Below are positions 10,857 through 18,451 of a stretch of DNA of 64,000 bases, piece by piece. Numbering within the stretch: the stretch's first letter is position 1; the number at the start of each line of letters is the position of its first letter. Both the position numbers and the translations under genes were made by a program. The stretch is taken from positions 1 through 64,000 of the forward strand of contig CAWBMS010000011.1 in the NCBI GenBank assembly GCA_963790045.1, in the 5' to 3' direction. The notes beneath the pieces are model-generated. The model saw only the letters and a list, made by a program, of their open reading frames with translations. It searched no databases and was not told where the DNA came from. The stretch comes from DATKMP01 sp963790045. Its GTDB lineage: Bacteria; Bacteroidota; Ignavibacteria; UBA10030.

Positions 10857-11618
10857 ATGAATACAACATCAATTGAAAACACCAAATGCGTTATTCTTGC
10901 GGCGGGAACTTCCAGCCGGCTTCGTCCGCTAACCGACGAATTACCTAAATGCTTGCTGGCGATTCAGGGAAAAACAATCTTGCAGCGGATGATCGAACAC
11001 CTGTTTGCCGCGGGTGTGCGCCGCATTGCTGTTGTTATCGGATTTCATGGCGAAATGATTCATCAGCATTTGCGCAATGTTTTTCCGCAGCATCGATTCA
11101 AATATATTCTCAATCCCAATTATCCAACCACCAACAATGCATATTCGCTGCTGCTGGCAAAAAAGTATTTGGAAGATCATCATCAGAAGATCACAAGCAA
11201 TCTTTTACTGCTCGATAGTGATTTACTCTTCGGTTCGCAGCTTCTTCCGGCTTTTTTATCCGCCGATGCTTCCGATAAAATTGCTGTCCGCATTCAAGGC
11301 GAGCATAACGATGAAGAAATTGGTATAACTGTCAACGCGGCGGGAACTATTACGACTATCGGAAAGAATATTACCGGTGCGACAGGAGAATCTGTCGGCA
11401 TTGAATTATTTTCTCCTTCATCAACCGAAAAATTGTTTGCCGTGCTGGAACAACGTGTTCGCGCCGGCAGCGGACGAACGGAGTATTACGAAGTATCGTT
11501 TCAGCAATTAATTGAACAGGGTTCGGAATATTCTATGGTCGATGTAAGCGAACATCCCATTATGGAAATCGATACAATGAAAGATTATCAGCAGGCGCAA
11601 CGCTTGATACTGGATTGA
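10857..11618 (+). CDS. Nucleotidyltransferase, sugar-/alkanol-phosphate cytidylyltransferase-like
   Basis: NTP-transferase fold (253 residues) with signature CVILAAGTSSRLRPLT and the lysine of ELPKCLLAIQGK. YPTTNNAYSLLLAKKYL resembles LicC-type phosphocholine and aminoalkylphosphate cytidylyltransferases, where an N-x-Y-S-L segment contacts the cytidine. LLLDSDLLFG holds the metal-binding Asp. The next gene, 3 bases downstream, is a CDP-alcohol phosphotransferase, so the pair plausibly activates an alcohol phosphate with CTP and couples it to an acceptor. In some archaea and thermophiles such activities are fused (inositol-1-phosphate cytidylyltransferase/DIPP synthase). The actual substrate is unknown. 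Confidence 0.75.
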   Translation: MNTTSIENTKCVILAAGTSSRLRPLTDELPKCLLAIQGKTILQRMIEHLFAAGVRRIAVVIGFHGEMIHQHLRNVFPQHRFKYILNPNYPTTNNAYSLLLAKKYLEDHHQKITSNLLLLDSDLLFGSQLLPAFLSADASDKIAVRIQGEHNDEEIGITVNAAGTITTIGKNITGATGESVGIELFSPSSTEKLFAVLEQRVRAGSGRTEYYEVSFQQLIEQGSEYSMVDVSEHPIMEIDTMKDYQQAQRLILD

Positions 11619-11621
11619 AAC

Positions 11622-12473
11622 ATGTATTCATATAAGAAATCCATAAAGTCCGAACTCGCCGATGAACTCATCAACACGTATATGCTTCGCCCGATGGCAG
11701 GAGTGATTGTCTCTACCCTCTACAATACTTCTGTAACTCCCAATCAAGTCACCATCGCTTCTATTCTTGTCGGCTTCGCTGCCGCCGCAATATATTTATT
11801 GGGAACACCCACCGCCATTCTTATCGCCGGATTATTTGTAACGCTCAAAGACATTCTTGATTCCGCCGATGGACAGCTTGCGCGCGCCAAACAACAAAAC
11901 AGCCGCATCGGAAGATTTTTAGATTCCATCGGAGATTTTATTGTCGATGCCGCTGTGTTTGCGGCAATAGGATGGATACTGTTCCAGCAAGAACATTCTT
12001 TGTGGATGCCGGTTCTTGCCATGCTCGGACTGCTCGGAATTTCTTTGCGCGTATCGTATCACGTCTTTTATCAAACGAATTATCTTCATCTCCAAAATCA
12101 TTACACAACGAATCGCGTAACAGAAGAATTGCGCGAAGAAGATTTACAAAAAGATCAATCGGAAATTGTACTTCAGAAAATCTTCCAAATTATTTACGGC
12201 TGGCAGGATCGTTTGATGCTACGTATCGACCGCTGGTGCATGAAACATCAACTATCGGATGAGCAACTCCGCGGTTGGTATGCCGATACAACCGCGCTGC
12301 GGCTTTCGGGATTGTTAGGGTTCGGCACAGAATTGTTTTTGTTGATGGTGTGTTCGGTGTTCGGCCAGTTACGGCTATATCTTTACCTCAATCTCTTTTT
12401 GATGAACGGGATCTGGCTGGGTTGTGTCATTTATCGCCGAATGTATTTGCGGAATAAAGTTCTGCATAACTGA
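11622..12473 (+). CDS. CDP-alcohol phosphatidyltransferase family membrane protein
   Basis: Integral membrane enzyme (283 residues) with the full catalytic motif D-x2-D-G-x2-A-R-x8-G-x3-D-x3-D: it starts at DSADGQLAR, and the G and last two Asp lie in IGRFLDSIGD. Several hydrophobic segments flank it (SILVGFAAAAIYLLG, AAVFAAIGWIL, ELFLLMVCSVFG, IWLGCVIY). It moves a CDP-activated group onto an alcohol at the inner membrane, giving a phospholipid or phosphodiester. Coupling to the preceding cytidylyltransferase suggests that gene supplies the CDP-activated donor or acceptor. Product unknown. Confidence 0.85.
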   Translation: MYSYKKSIKSELADELINTYMLRPMAGVIVSTLYNTSVTPNQVTIASILVGFAAAAIYLLGTPTAILIAGLFVTLKDILDSADGQLARAKQQNSRIGRFLDSIGDFIVDAAVFAAIGWILFQQEHSLWMPVLAMLGLLGISLRVSYHVFYQTNYLHLQNHYTTNRVTEELREEDLQKDQSEIVLQKIFQIIYGWQDRLMLRIDRWCMKHQLSDEQLRGWYADTTALRLSGLLGFGTELFLLMVCSVFGQLRLYLYLNLFLMNGIWLGCVIYRRMYLRNKVLHN

Positions 12474-12871
12474 ACGCTTTTTATCTTGCGGCGAATACTT
12501 CCGCCTGCGGCAGACAGGAAAACATTTGACTACCCGCAAAAACGATCTGGTATCCCAACCAATCGTCTTCCGATTTCCATTCTAAGCAAATTGTGCAGCC
12601 CGTTCGCTGTTCGTCTCCACAAAAAAATAATCTGTATTTTAAAAAAGTACTTGCTTTTGAGAAATTATTGTATTAGGGTAGCAATAATCAAATTTCACAA
12701 AATATCGTTTCAAAACATTTAGTTCGGGTAAGGTGGTTATGTGTGAATCGATGTGCAGGGTAGGGGCTCTAAATCCCGGATGGGGTTTAAAGAAGAATGA
12801 TACCGCCGCGCAGATGGAGCGAAGGTCGGAATAACTGTGAATATGCCATCTTCTTATATCTCCTGTGCTGC
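12474..12871. other. Intergenic region, no gene seen
   Basis: About 400 bases, AT-rich, between the CDP-alcohol transferase and the satellite array. It contains the word CTTCCGCCTGCGGCAGACAGG near 12496 (short palindromic CCGCCTGCGG), but no ORF with a ribosome site and no recognised RNA. Confidence 0.5.
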
Positions 12872-13333
12872 ATACAACAGAAATCCGATGGCTCACTATG
12901 CACTTCCGATAGCGTACAATGGACATTTGATAACGTACTTTGCATTCTTCATGGCGTACTTTACACTTTTGAAACCGTACAACAAACATTCGATAGCGTA
13001 CGATGGACTTTTAATGGTGTGCGATGGACTTTTGATAGCGTACTTTGCATTCTTCATGGTGTACTTTACACTTTTGAAACCGTACAACAAACATTTGATA
13101 GTGTACGACGGACTTTCAATGGCGTACAATGGACTTTTGATAACGTACTTTGCATTCTTGATGGTGTACTTTACACTTTTGAAACCGTACAACAGACTTT
13201 CGATAGCGTACGATGGACTTTTGACAACGTACTTTGCATTCTTCATGGTGTACTTTATACTTTTGAAACCGTACAACAGACTTTCGATAGCGTACAACGC
13301 ACTTTTCAACACGTACTTTGGCTCTTTTAAACT
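12872..13333. repeat. 21-bp tandem satellite, 22 units, with higher-order 105/84-bp periodicity
   Basis: Twenty-two consecutive units of exactly 21 bases; the first two are degenerate. From 12914 on, all but one unit (GTGC at 13019) begin with the palindrome GTAC. Unit types: A begins GTACTTTGCATTCTT, B GTACTTTACACTTTTG, C GTACAACA, D and E GTACgAyGGACTTTT or GTACAATGGAC. They occur as E-ABCDE-ABCDE-ABCE-ABC..., a higher-order repeat of 105 bases (twice), then 84. Since 21 is divisible by 3 and stops are absent, one + frame pair and one - frame stay open throughout. That follows from the repeat and is not evidence of coding. Confidence 0.92.
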
Positions 13334-13427
13334 ATAAAACGCTGTTTTTTGAGGAAAAAACGAATATTGTAAACACTTCTTTATCATTCATAATACATCC
13401 AATAATCACTATAAAAGGAGGTTTCTT

Positions 13428-14141
13428 ATGATACAATATTTTATTAACGAGCGCCTTATGTACGGAGGCGTCCAGACATTTTTAGACGAACAAAAAACCA
13501 AAATCGGCGAGGTGCCGGTTCTGGCGGATGATGTGAACAAGTTTAACGGGCTGCTCGCCGATCTGGAAACACGATCCGAGGGATATGAACTCGGCACCAG
13601 CCCGACAACGAAGACCAAAAAGAATGCAAAAATTGCATTCGCCGAAGGGCTTTTTCCTCTCACCTCTGCGCTTGCCTCCTACGGCCATAAAAACAATAAT
13701 GTGATGCTTCAGGACTTTGGGAAATTGACAGAATCCAAATTGATCTGGATGAATGATAAAAAATTAGAGACGCTCGGCAAAACCGTGATAAGCGAGGCAA
13801 CAAAAATTTTAACCGACCTTACGCCGTACAATATTACCGCAGAGAGTTTTGCGGCGATACAAAAACTGCTGACCGATTATTCTGCATCGCTCGGCAAAAG
13901 CACCAACGCACCGGGCGAACATAAAGGTGCAGGGAAAACGATTGAAGAAGATATCGGAGAAATAAACGACGTGTTAGAAAACCACATCGACCACGATATG
14001 GCGCTGCTGAAAGCAAAGTATCCGGATGTGTACACGGCGTATTTCGATATACGGCGGGTGAAGAATCTCGGCGTGCGGCATGAGAAGAAAGAGGAAACAA
14101 ATGCGGCAGCTGCGACGAGCACCACACCGGCAACGAAGTGA
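13428..14141 (+). CDS. Hypothetical protein, 237 aa, unrecognised family
   Basis: I do not recognise this protein. It has an excellent ribosome site (AAAGGAGG at 13414-13421, 6 bases before the ATG), no signal peptide and no membrane segment. The sequence looks mainly alpha-helical and soluble, with conserved-looking pieces KIAFAEGLFPLTSALASYGHK, ITAESFAAIQKLLTDY and ENHIDHDMALLKAKYPDVYTA. The tail is low-complexity (EETNAAAATSTTPATK). It lies 94 bases after the 21-bp satellite, so the array may be part of its upstream region. Real gene status is likely from the ribosome site and codon use; function is unknown. Confidence 0.75.
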   Translation: MIQYFINERLMYGGVQTFLDEQKTKIGEVPVLADDVNKFNGLLADLETRSEGYELGTSPTTKTKKNAKIAFAEGLFPLTSALASYGHKNNNVMLQDFGKLTESKLIWMNDKKLETLGKTVISEATKILTDLTPYNITAESFAAIQKLLTDYSASLGKSTNAPGEHKGAGKTIEEDIGEINDVLENHIDHDMALLKAKYPDVYTAYFDIRRVKNLGVRHEKKEETNAAAATSTTPATK

Positions 14142-14521
14142 GTGTGTAAGTCGATGAGCCATTGAGCCATTGAGTAGATGAGTGGTTAGCCACTAAGCCG
14201 TTAGCCGTTGAGCAGTAAATAGGATTCAGTTCTTTCTCTTTTGCCGGTGTTTCCGAAAAACTCGCCCCTAAAAGAAAACTAAGGCATGATAGAGAGAACG
14301 ATTGAGTTTCACGAGAAGGATATTTTAAGCAATATAATCTGTTTAAGGTATTGACAATGGTAATAGTAATTCATGCCATCGTTCGGTTTTATAAACACTG
14401 TAATGTATTTTATAAGAGAAAATTTTTAAAACAATATTTATCTTTTTCCACATAGATGGATATTTCCGTTTTACAAAGTGTAACAGAAAAAATATTATAC
14501 TCAAAACAAAGGAACGTATAT
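14142..14521. other. Intergenic region with GAGCCATTGAG-type simple repeat
   Basis: Just after the previous stop there is a run of near-repeats (GAGCCATTGAGCCATTGAGTAGATGAG, split over 14155-14184), and TGAGTAGATGAGTG recurs after the gene ending at 17821. The rest is AT-rich without a supported gene. Confidence 0.45.
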
Positions 14522-15076
14522 ATGAAAAAATTTCTAATTACTATTGCGTTATTAATGAATTACGCGAATGGCCAAACCGATTCTATTGCCTATCAGGGAA
14601 CGGCCCCACAATATATATATTGGCTGAATATTGGTGCAGGAATTGATAGCTATTCTTCAGCATTCAATTTAGGTGTAAATTATAATTTTATATTGGATGG
14701 GAATTTCTATCAAGTAGGATATCAATCTATTTCTCGCAAACCTCCTGAAATATATTCTGGTTTAGAGTACAAAGAGTTAAGCTTTTACGCATGTAATATA
14801 GGCATTGGGCAAGTAGGCGTTAAGGACTTTCTATTCTGGGCAAATTTTATTGGCCCTGCATATATTTGGGGAGAAAAAGTGGGTGATGACTTTGATGCCA
14901 ACGGTATTCGCCAGATTAAAGAGTTTTATTCGGTCGGTGTTGCATTAAATTCTCAAATATTTTTTAGACCGATTAATGAGTTAGGAGTTGGCTTGGAAAT
15001 GTATGGGAACATAAATCCTGTTAGAACCTTAGCCGAAGTGCGTCTTTCGATTCACTTCAATAATGGGATGTTATAA
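14522..15076 (+). CDS. Exported beta-structured protein (paralogue of the next gene)
   Basis: 184 residues from the ATG at 14522, which has AAAGGAACG upstream; the longer in-frame start at 14456 is less likely because the signal peptide begins MKKFLITIALLMNYANGQ here. The mature part alternates polar and hydrophobic residues (YWLNIGAGIDSYSSAFNLGV, FYQVGYQSISRK), as in small outer-membrane beta-barrels. It shares the layout and the ending GNINPVR with the protein at 15189, so the two are paralogues. Function unknown; outer-membrane location is inferred. Confidence 0.75.
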   Translation: MKKFLITIALLMNYANGQTDSIAYQGTAPQYIYWLNIGAGIDSYSSAFNLGVNYNFILDGNFYQVGYQSISRKPPEIYSGLEYKELSFYACNIGIGQVGVKDFLFWANFIGPAYIWGEKVGDDFDANGIRQIKEFYSVGVALNSQIFFRPINELGVGLEMYGNINPVRTLAEVRLSIHFNNGML

Positions 15077-15188
15077 TGAGTTCGTTTCGAATGTGTAAAC
15101 CAACATTCTGGATTTTGAGTCTGATCCAAACAACCATTCACTATATTTTTAAACAGGTACACGATTAATATTAAAAGGAGGATATAAA

Positions 15189-15725
15189 ATGATAACCCGT
15201 GCCACATTTATCTTGTTGAGCATAAGTATATTCAATATTGCGTTTGCGCAAAACGATTCTACAACTTTTAAATATTGGCTTACCGGCGGAATAAGGATTG
15301 ATGATGATTTGGAAGGTTCCGTTGTCGCTAATTACTGTTTTTCTTTCGATGAAACATATTTTAAAGTAGGTTTTACAGAAAAGGGAGGCGCTTCCCTTTT
15401 TTCAAGTGGTTTTGTTTTAAATAGCGACGGTTTTCTTTTTAAGACGGTTGATGTTTCTGTTGGCAAAAGAGTGTTGAGTCGGTTTTATATGGGATATGCT
15501 TTTATTGGTCCATCGTATGTTTTTGGAAAAAAGAAACTCTCTGACAATACTCCAGGAGCAATTGTGACAGAGAATATTTCTACTGTTGGAGTAAATGTTG
15601 AATCAGGCATTTGTTTAAAACCGTTAGATGAGATCGGACTCGGAATCGGTTTATACGGCAACATTAATCCTGTTAGAAGTTTTACAGGAATGAATTTTAT
15701 AATAACAATAGGGAATGGCAAATGA
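15189..15725 (+). CDS. Exported beta-structured protein (second paralogue)
   Basis: 178 residues with a signal peptide (TFILLSISIFNIAFAQ) and ribosome site AAAAGGAGG at 15173-15181. It resembles the preceding protein in the segments FKYWLTGGIRID, FYMGYAFIGPSYVFGKK, EIGLGIGLYGNINPVR and the alternating beta pattern. The stop codon TGA overlaps the ATG of the next gene (ATGA), pointing to translational coupling with the type IX-sorted hydrolase. A small barrel or surface accessory protein for that hydrolase is a reasonable but unproven idea. Confidence 0.75.
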   Translation: MITRATFILLSISIFNIAFAQNDSTTFKYWLTGGIRIDDDLEGSVVANYCFSFDETYFKVGFTEKGGASLFSSGFVLNSDGFLFKTVDVSVGKRVLSRFYMGYAFIGPSYVFGKKKLSDNTPGAIVTENISTVGVNVESGICLKPLDEIGLGIGLYGNINPVRSFTGMNFIITIGNGK

Positions 15726-17821
15726 AAAAAATAATTATATGTTTTTATATCTTCCCTCTTCTAATAGCTTTTGGGCAGATACCTAATACGCAAAGAGTGG
15801 TTGATATAGTTGTGGCAATTGGTTCAACTCCAAACAATCCATCGGCATACAATTGGGCGGAATGCACAAACACTGTACAAGCAGATAAAATTAGTGTTGT
15901 TCCAGCCGAGCAAGCAGAAATCTATGTGCAACTTAACAATTATAAGATCAATTTTCATACATGGAATTGGGGATACATGGTAGCGCTTTGGGTGAGCTAT
16001 GATGGTGGAAGCTACCAACAGATTTTTTCCAACACCACCCAAGATGCTTCTGGCTGGTTGGTGCCACCATTTTCTACTCTGGGACATCACACTATGTCTG
16101 TTAAATGGATTAGTATAGGTCTAGTTACTTATTACAGAGATTATGATGTATATGTTGTACCTGCCTGCACAAGATTCTATAAAGATAACTATGGCAATAC
16201 TCTCACTTCATGGGAAGGCAGTAGCTCAGGCACACCAATAATAGTATCAGAAGGATTTGATGAGTACAATAATACATATTCTGAGTACTTGCGCTATAAA
16301 GGACAACAATTATTCAATCCACTTATTTCTGCAGGTTACAGAGTATATTTTCTTAACTATTATCTCAATAGTCAGGATATGAGAAACTCCGCGGCAATTT
16401 ATAATTCGGCATCACGATATATTTCATCGATTAGTTCAAACAATCAAATGGTGGCGGCAGGTGTCAGTATGGGTGGTGTCATTGTTAGATATGCATTGAC
16501 AAAAGCAGAAAATGATGGTGCCCCTTTACCGTTTAAGAAATTTATTTCTATTGATGGTCCACAACAGGGAGCTATCACATCTAGAAGTTTTCAAGACTAT
16601 ATAAAGGGCAATGATCCGACTGATTTCCAAAAACATGGTTTAGATAATGATGCTGCAAAAGAATTACTGATATATGATACATATGGCAACCTTCATTCTT
16701 CCTTTTTTAGTGAATTGAATAGCTTAAATAATGGAAAAGGATATCCCAAATTAATACAAAACATTGGTGTATCTTTTTCCAATGGATCTCCAAATCCGGG
16801 CAGTGGAACATGGCTGACAATTAATTTTGAATCAATTTATTTGATATCAAAAAGTCAATCTTTTTCACTTTCTGATGAAGATAAAGTTTCGGGATCATAT
16901 TTACCGCGTTCGTTAGTTGCCAGAAACTCATTCCCATATAATGTGTATTGGGTTGTTGCTGGCATGTTGGAAATCGATAGGGATCCAGTTAATAATCCGA
17001 CCTTTATTCCATATACAAGCTCATTGGATTTGGTTAATGGCATCTCAAAGTTTGATACGGTAATTCAATCAACTTCCAATCATTTCCATGATGAATTTCC
17101 ATCAGAAATCGTGATACCACTATTAAGCAAATTTATATCAATATCACCTACTATCTTAATCTCAGGTTCCGCATCTTTAAAAGTAAATCAGAATGGTAGT
17201 TATACAGCTAACGCATCTGGCGGATTTCCACCATATCGTTACCAATGGTATAAAATGGAAGTTGGTAATAGTGCCGCTATAGCAACAGCATCATCCGTCA
17301 AACCGAATTTATACCCCGTAAATGTTTGGATGGCAGTTGGTTCAAATAGTACTACAATTAATCTTTCTGATGTTCAAAATTTTGATGTCAAATGTGTTGT
17401 CACCGATGCTAATAATACAAGTGTGACTTCAAACATAATATATGTAAGTGTAGGGAGTTTTTCAGCATCAACAGTTGCTTCCAATTTTTCTTTATCTGAA
17501 GCGACACAAAAAGATATAGTCAATGATGAAAATACACCTGCTAATATTTCCATAAATCAAAACTATCCCAACCCGTTCAATCCAACAACGACCATCAATT
17601 ATCAACTACCAGTGAATGCACGGATAACATTGAAAGTATTCGATGTGCTTGGCAGAGAAGTAGCAACGTTGGTGGATGGTATGAAAGAAGCAGGATCATA
17701 CACAGCTACATTCGATGGCTCTCATTTTGCCAGCGGGATGTACTTTGCAAAGATGGTTGTAAATCCGGCGAACGGCAGCAAACCATTCGTGCAGGTGAAG
17801 AAGATGTTGATGTTGAAATAA
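15722..17821 (+). CDS. Secreted alpha/beta-hydrolase (lipase/PGAP1-like) with type IX sorting domain
   Basis: 699 residues. An N-terminal signal peptide (IIICFYIFPLLIAFGQ) is followed by a beta-rich domain, then an alpha/beta-hydrolase region with nucleophile elbow GVSMGG (MVAAGVSMGGVIVRYALT), SIDGPQQGA and a later His in STSNHFHDEFPSE. Next is an Ig-like stretch (SYTANASGGFPPYRYQWYKM). The C-terminal sorting domain starts NQNYPNPFNPTTTINYQL and ends KKMLMLK, the Por/type IX signal cleaved at the outer membrane. A surface or secreted esterase/lipase is likely. Translation is coupled to the preceding beta-protein. Its AT-rich composition differs from the core genes. Confidence 0.85.
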   Translation: MKKIIICFYIFPLLIAFGQIPNTQRVVDIVVAIGSTPNNPSAYNWAECTNTVQADKISVVPAEQAEIYVQLNNYKINFHTWNWGYMVALWVSYDGGSYQQIFSNTTQDASGWLVPPFSTLGHHTMSVKWISIGLVTYYRDYDVYVVPACTRFYKDNYGNTLTSWEGSSSGTPIIVSEGFDEYNNTYSEYLRYKGQQLFNPLISAGYRVYFLNYYLNSQDMRNSAAIYNSASRYISSISSNNQMVAAGVSMGGVIVRYALTKAENDGAPLPFKKFISIDGPQQGAITSRSFQDYIKGNDPTDFQKHGLDNDAAKELLIYDTYGNLHSSFFSELNSLNNGKGYPKLIQNIGVSFSNGSPNPGSGTWLTINFESIYLISKSQSFSLSDEDKVSGSYLPRSLVARNSFPYNVYWVVAGMLEIDRDPVNNPTFIPYTSSLDLVNGISKFDTVIQSTSNHFHDEFPSEIVIPLLSKFISISPTILISGSASLKVNQNGSYTANASGGFPPYRYQWYKMEVGNSAAIATASSVKPNLYPVNVWMAVGSNSTTINLSDVQNFDVKCVVTDANNTSVTSNIIYVSVGSFSASTVASNFSLSEATQKDIVNDENTPANISINQNYPNPFNPTTTINYQLPVNARITLKVFDVLGREVATLVDGMKEAGSYTATFDGSHFASGMYFAKMVVNPANGSKPFVQVKKMLMLK

Positions 17822-17887
17822 GTCTGTAAGTCTTTGAGTAGATGAGTGAAATAATTTTTGGTACGATACGCCTAATAAAAAACAAGC

Positions 17888-17937
17888 AACCTTGTCAAAG
17901 TCCACAGAGCTTTTGCTTGGATAACTTTGACAAGGTT
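17888..17937. terminator. Hairpin AACCTTGTCAAAGT
   Basis: A 14-bp inverted repeat (AACCTTGTCAAAGT / ACTTTGACAAGGTT) with a 22-base loop, 66 bases after the hydrolase stop and followed by TTCCTG. Possible terminator or dispersed palindrome; the T-run is weak. Confidence 0.5.
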
Positions 17938-18014
17938 TTCCTGTCCGATCGCTTATAGAGACCGGAGAGGTTGGTTGCAGAGAGAAGAAGAAGCGAAGAA
18001 TAATACAATAGGTC

Positions 18015-18060
18015 TGTGACCGTCACCTGCAAAGTTTGAACCGAGTCGGTGACGGTCACA
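18015..18060. repeat. Inverted repeat TGTGACCGTCACC
   Basis: Perfect 13-bp arms TGTGACCGTCACC / GGTGACGGTCACA around a 20-base loop in an intergenic stretch. Looks like a dispersed palindromic repeat; no gene is attached to it. Confidence 0.6.
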
Positions 18061-18087
18061 AACAAAATATGGCGGTGAGAGATCAGA

Positions 18088-18131
18088 ACCCCCCTTCCCC
18101 CCTTCGTGTGAAGGGGGGAGTAAGAGGGGTT
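18088..18131. repeat. C-rich inverted repeat
   Basis: AACCCCCCTTCCCCCCTT pairs with AAGGGGGGAG...GAGGGGTT around CGTGTG. A G/C-homopolymer hairpin of the kind often seen at the ends of short palindromic mobile elements. No coding capacity. Confidence 0.55.
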
Positions 18132-18166
18132 GGTAATTATGCTGATGAAAGTTTAATATAAAAACA

Positions 18167-18276
18167 ACCACCCCTTCCGCCAATTACGAAGTAATGCCTT
18201 CGGCAAAAAATGGCGGACAAGTAATCCCCTCCTTGCTAAGGAGGGGAAGTTTCGATGCAATCGAAACAGGGGTGGT
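18167..18276. mobile_element. MITE-like palindromic element, about 110 bp
   Basis: Starts ACCACCCCTT and ends CAGGGGTGGT, giving terminal inverted repeats. Inside are three further hairpins: CCGCCAATTACG...TGGCGG, CCCCTCCTTGCTAAGGAGGGG, and TTTCGATGCAATCGAAA. It has no ORF. The nested palindrome structure suggests a non-autonomous, multi-copy element; its mobility is inferred. Confidence 0.5.
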
Positions 18277-18355
18277 AGAAAAAACAACGAGCATGTAAAT
18301 ATGCTTTACGAGAAAAACAAATTATTAAGTAAAGAAAAAATAGGTTGCCGCAGCT

Positions 18356-18414
18356 CCCGCTTTGCGGGATCTTCGATTCGACCACGATTTAGCTGCGCTA
18401 AATCTGTCGAATCG
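18356..18414. repeat. Nested palindromes
   Basis: CCCGCTTTGCGGG is directly followed by arms CGATTCGAC / GTCGAATCG that enclose an inner hairpin GATTTAGC-TGC-GCTAAATC. This can extrude as a two-stage cruciform. Together with the neighbouring repeats, the 17.8-18.5 kb gap is almost wholly palindromic. Confidence 0.55.
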
Positions 18415-18451
18415 GGATTAGTTGCCAACCGTTAGGTTGCATTTTGAAATA

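Noticed and set aside
12486..12722. 78-codon + strand ORF after the CDP-alcohol transferase
   Set aside because: No ribosome site and low-complexity composition; overlaps a short palindrome.
12872..13333. CRISPR array
   Set aside because: Units are contiguous 21-mers without spacers, and no cas genes are nearby.
12797..13387. Three long ORFs over the satellite as genes
   Set aside because: Openness follows from a stop-free 21-bp unit; no ribosome site and no codon-position bias seen between units.
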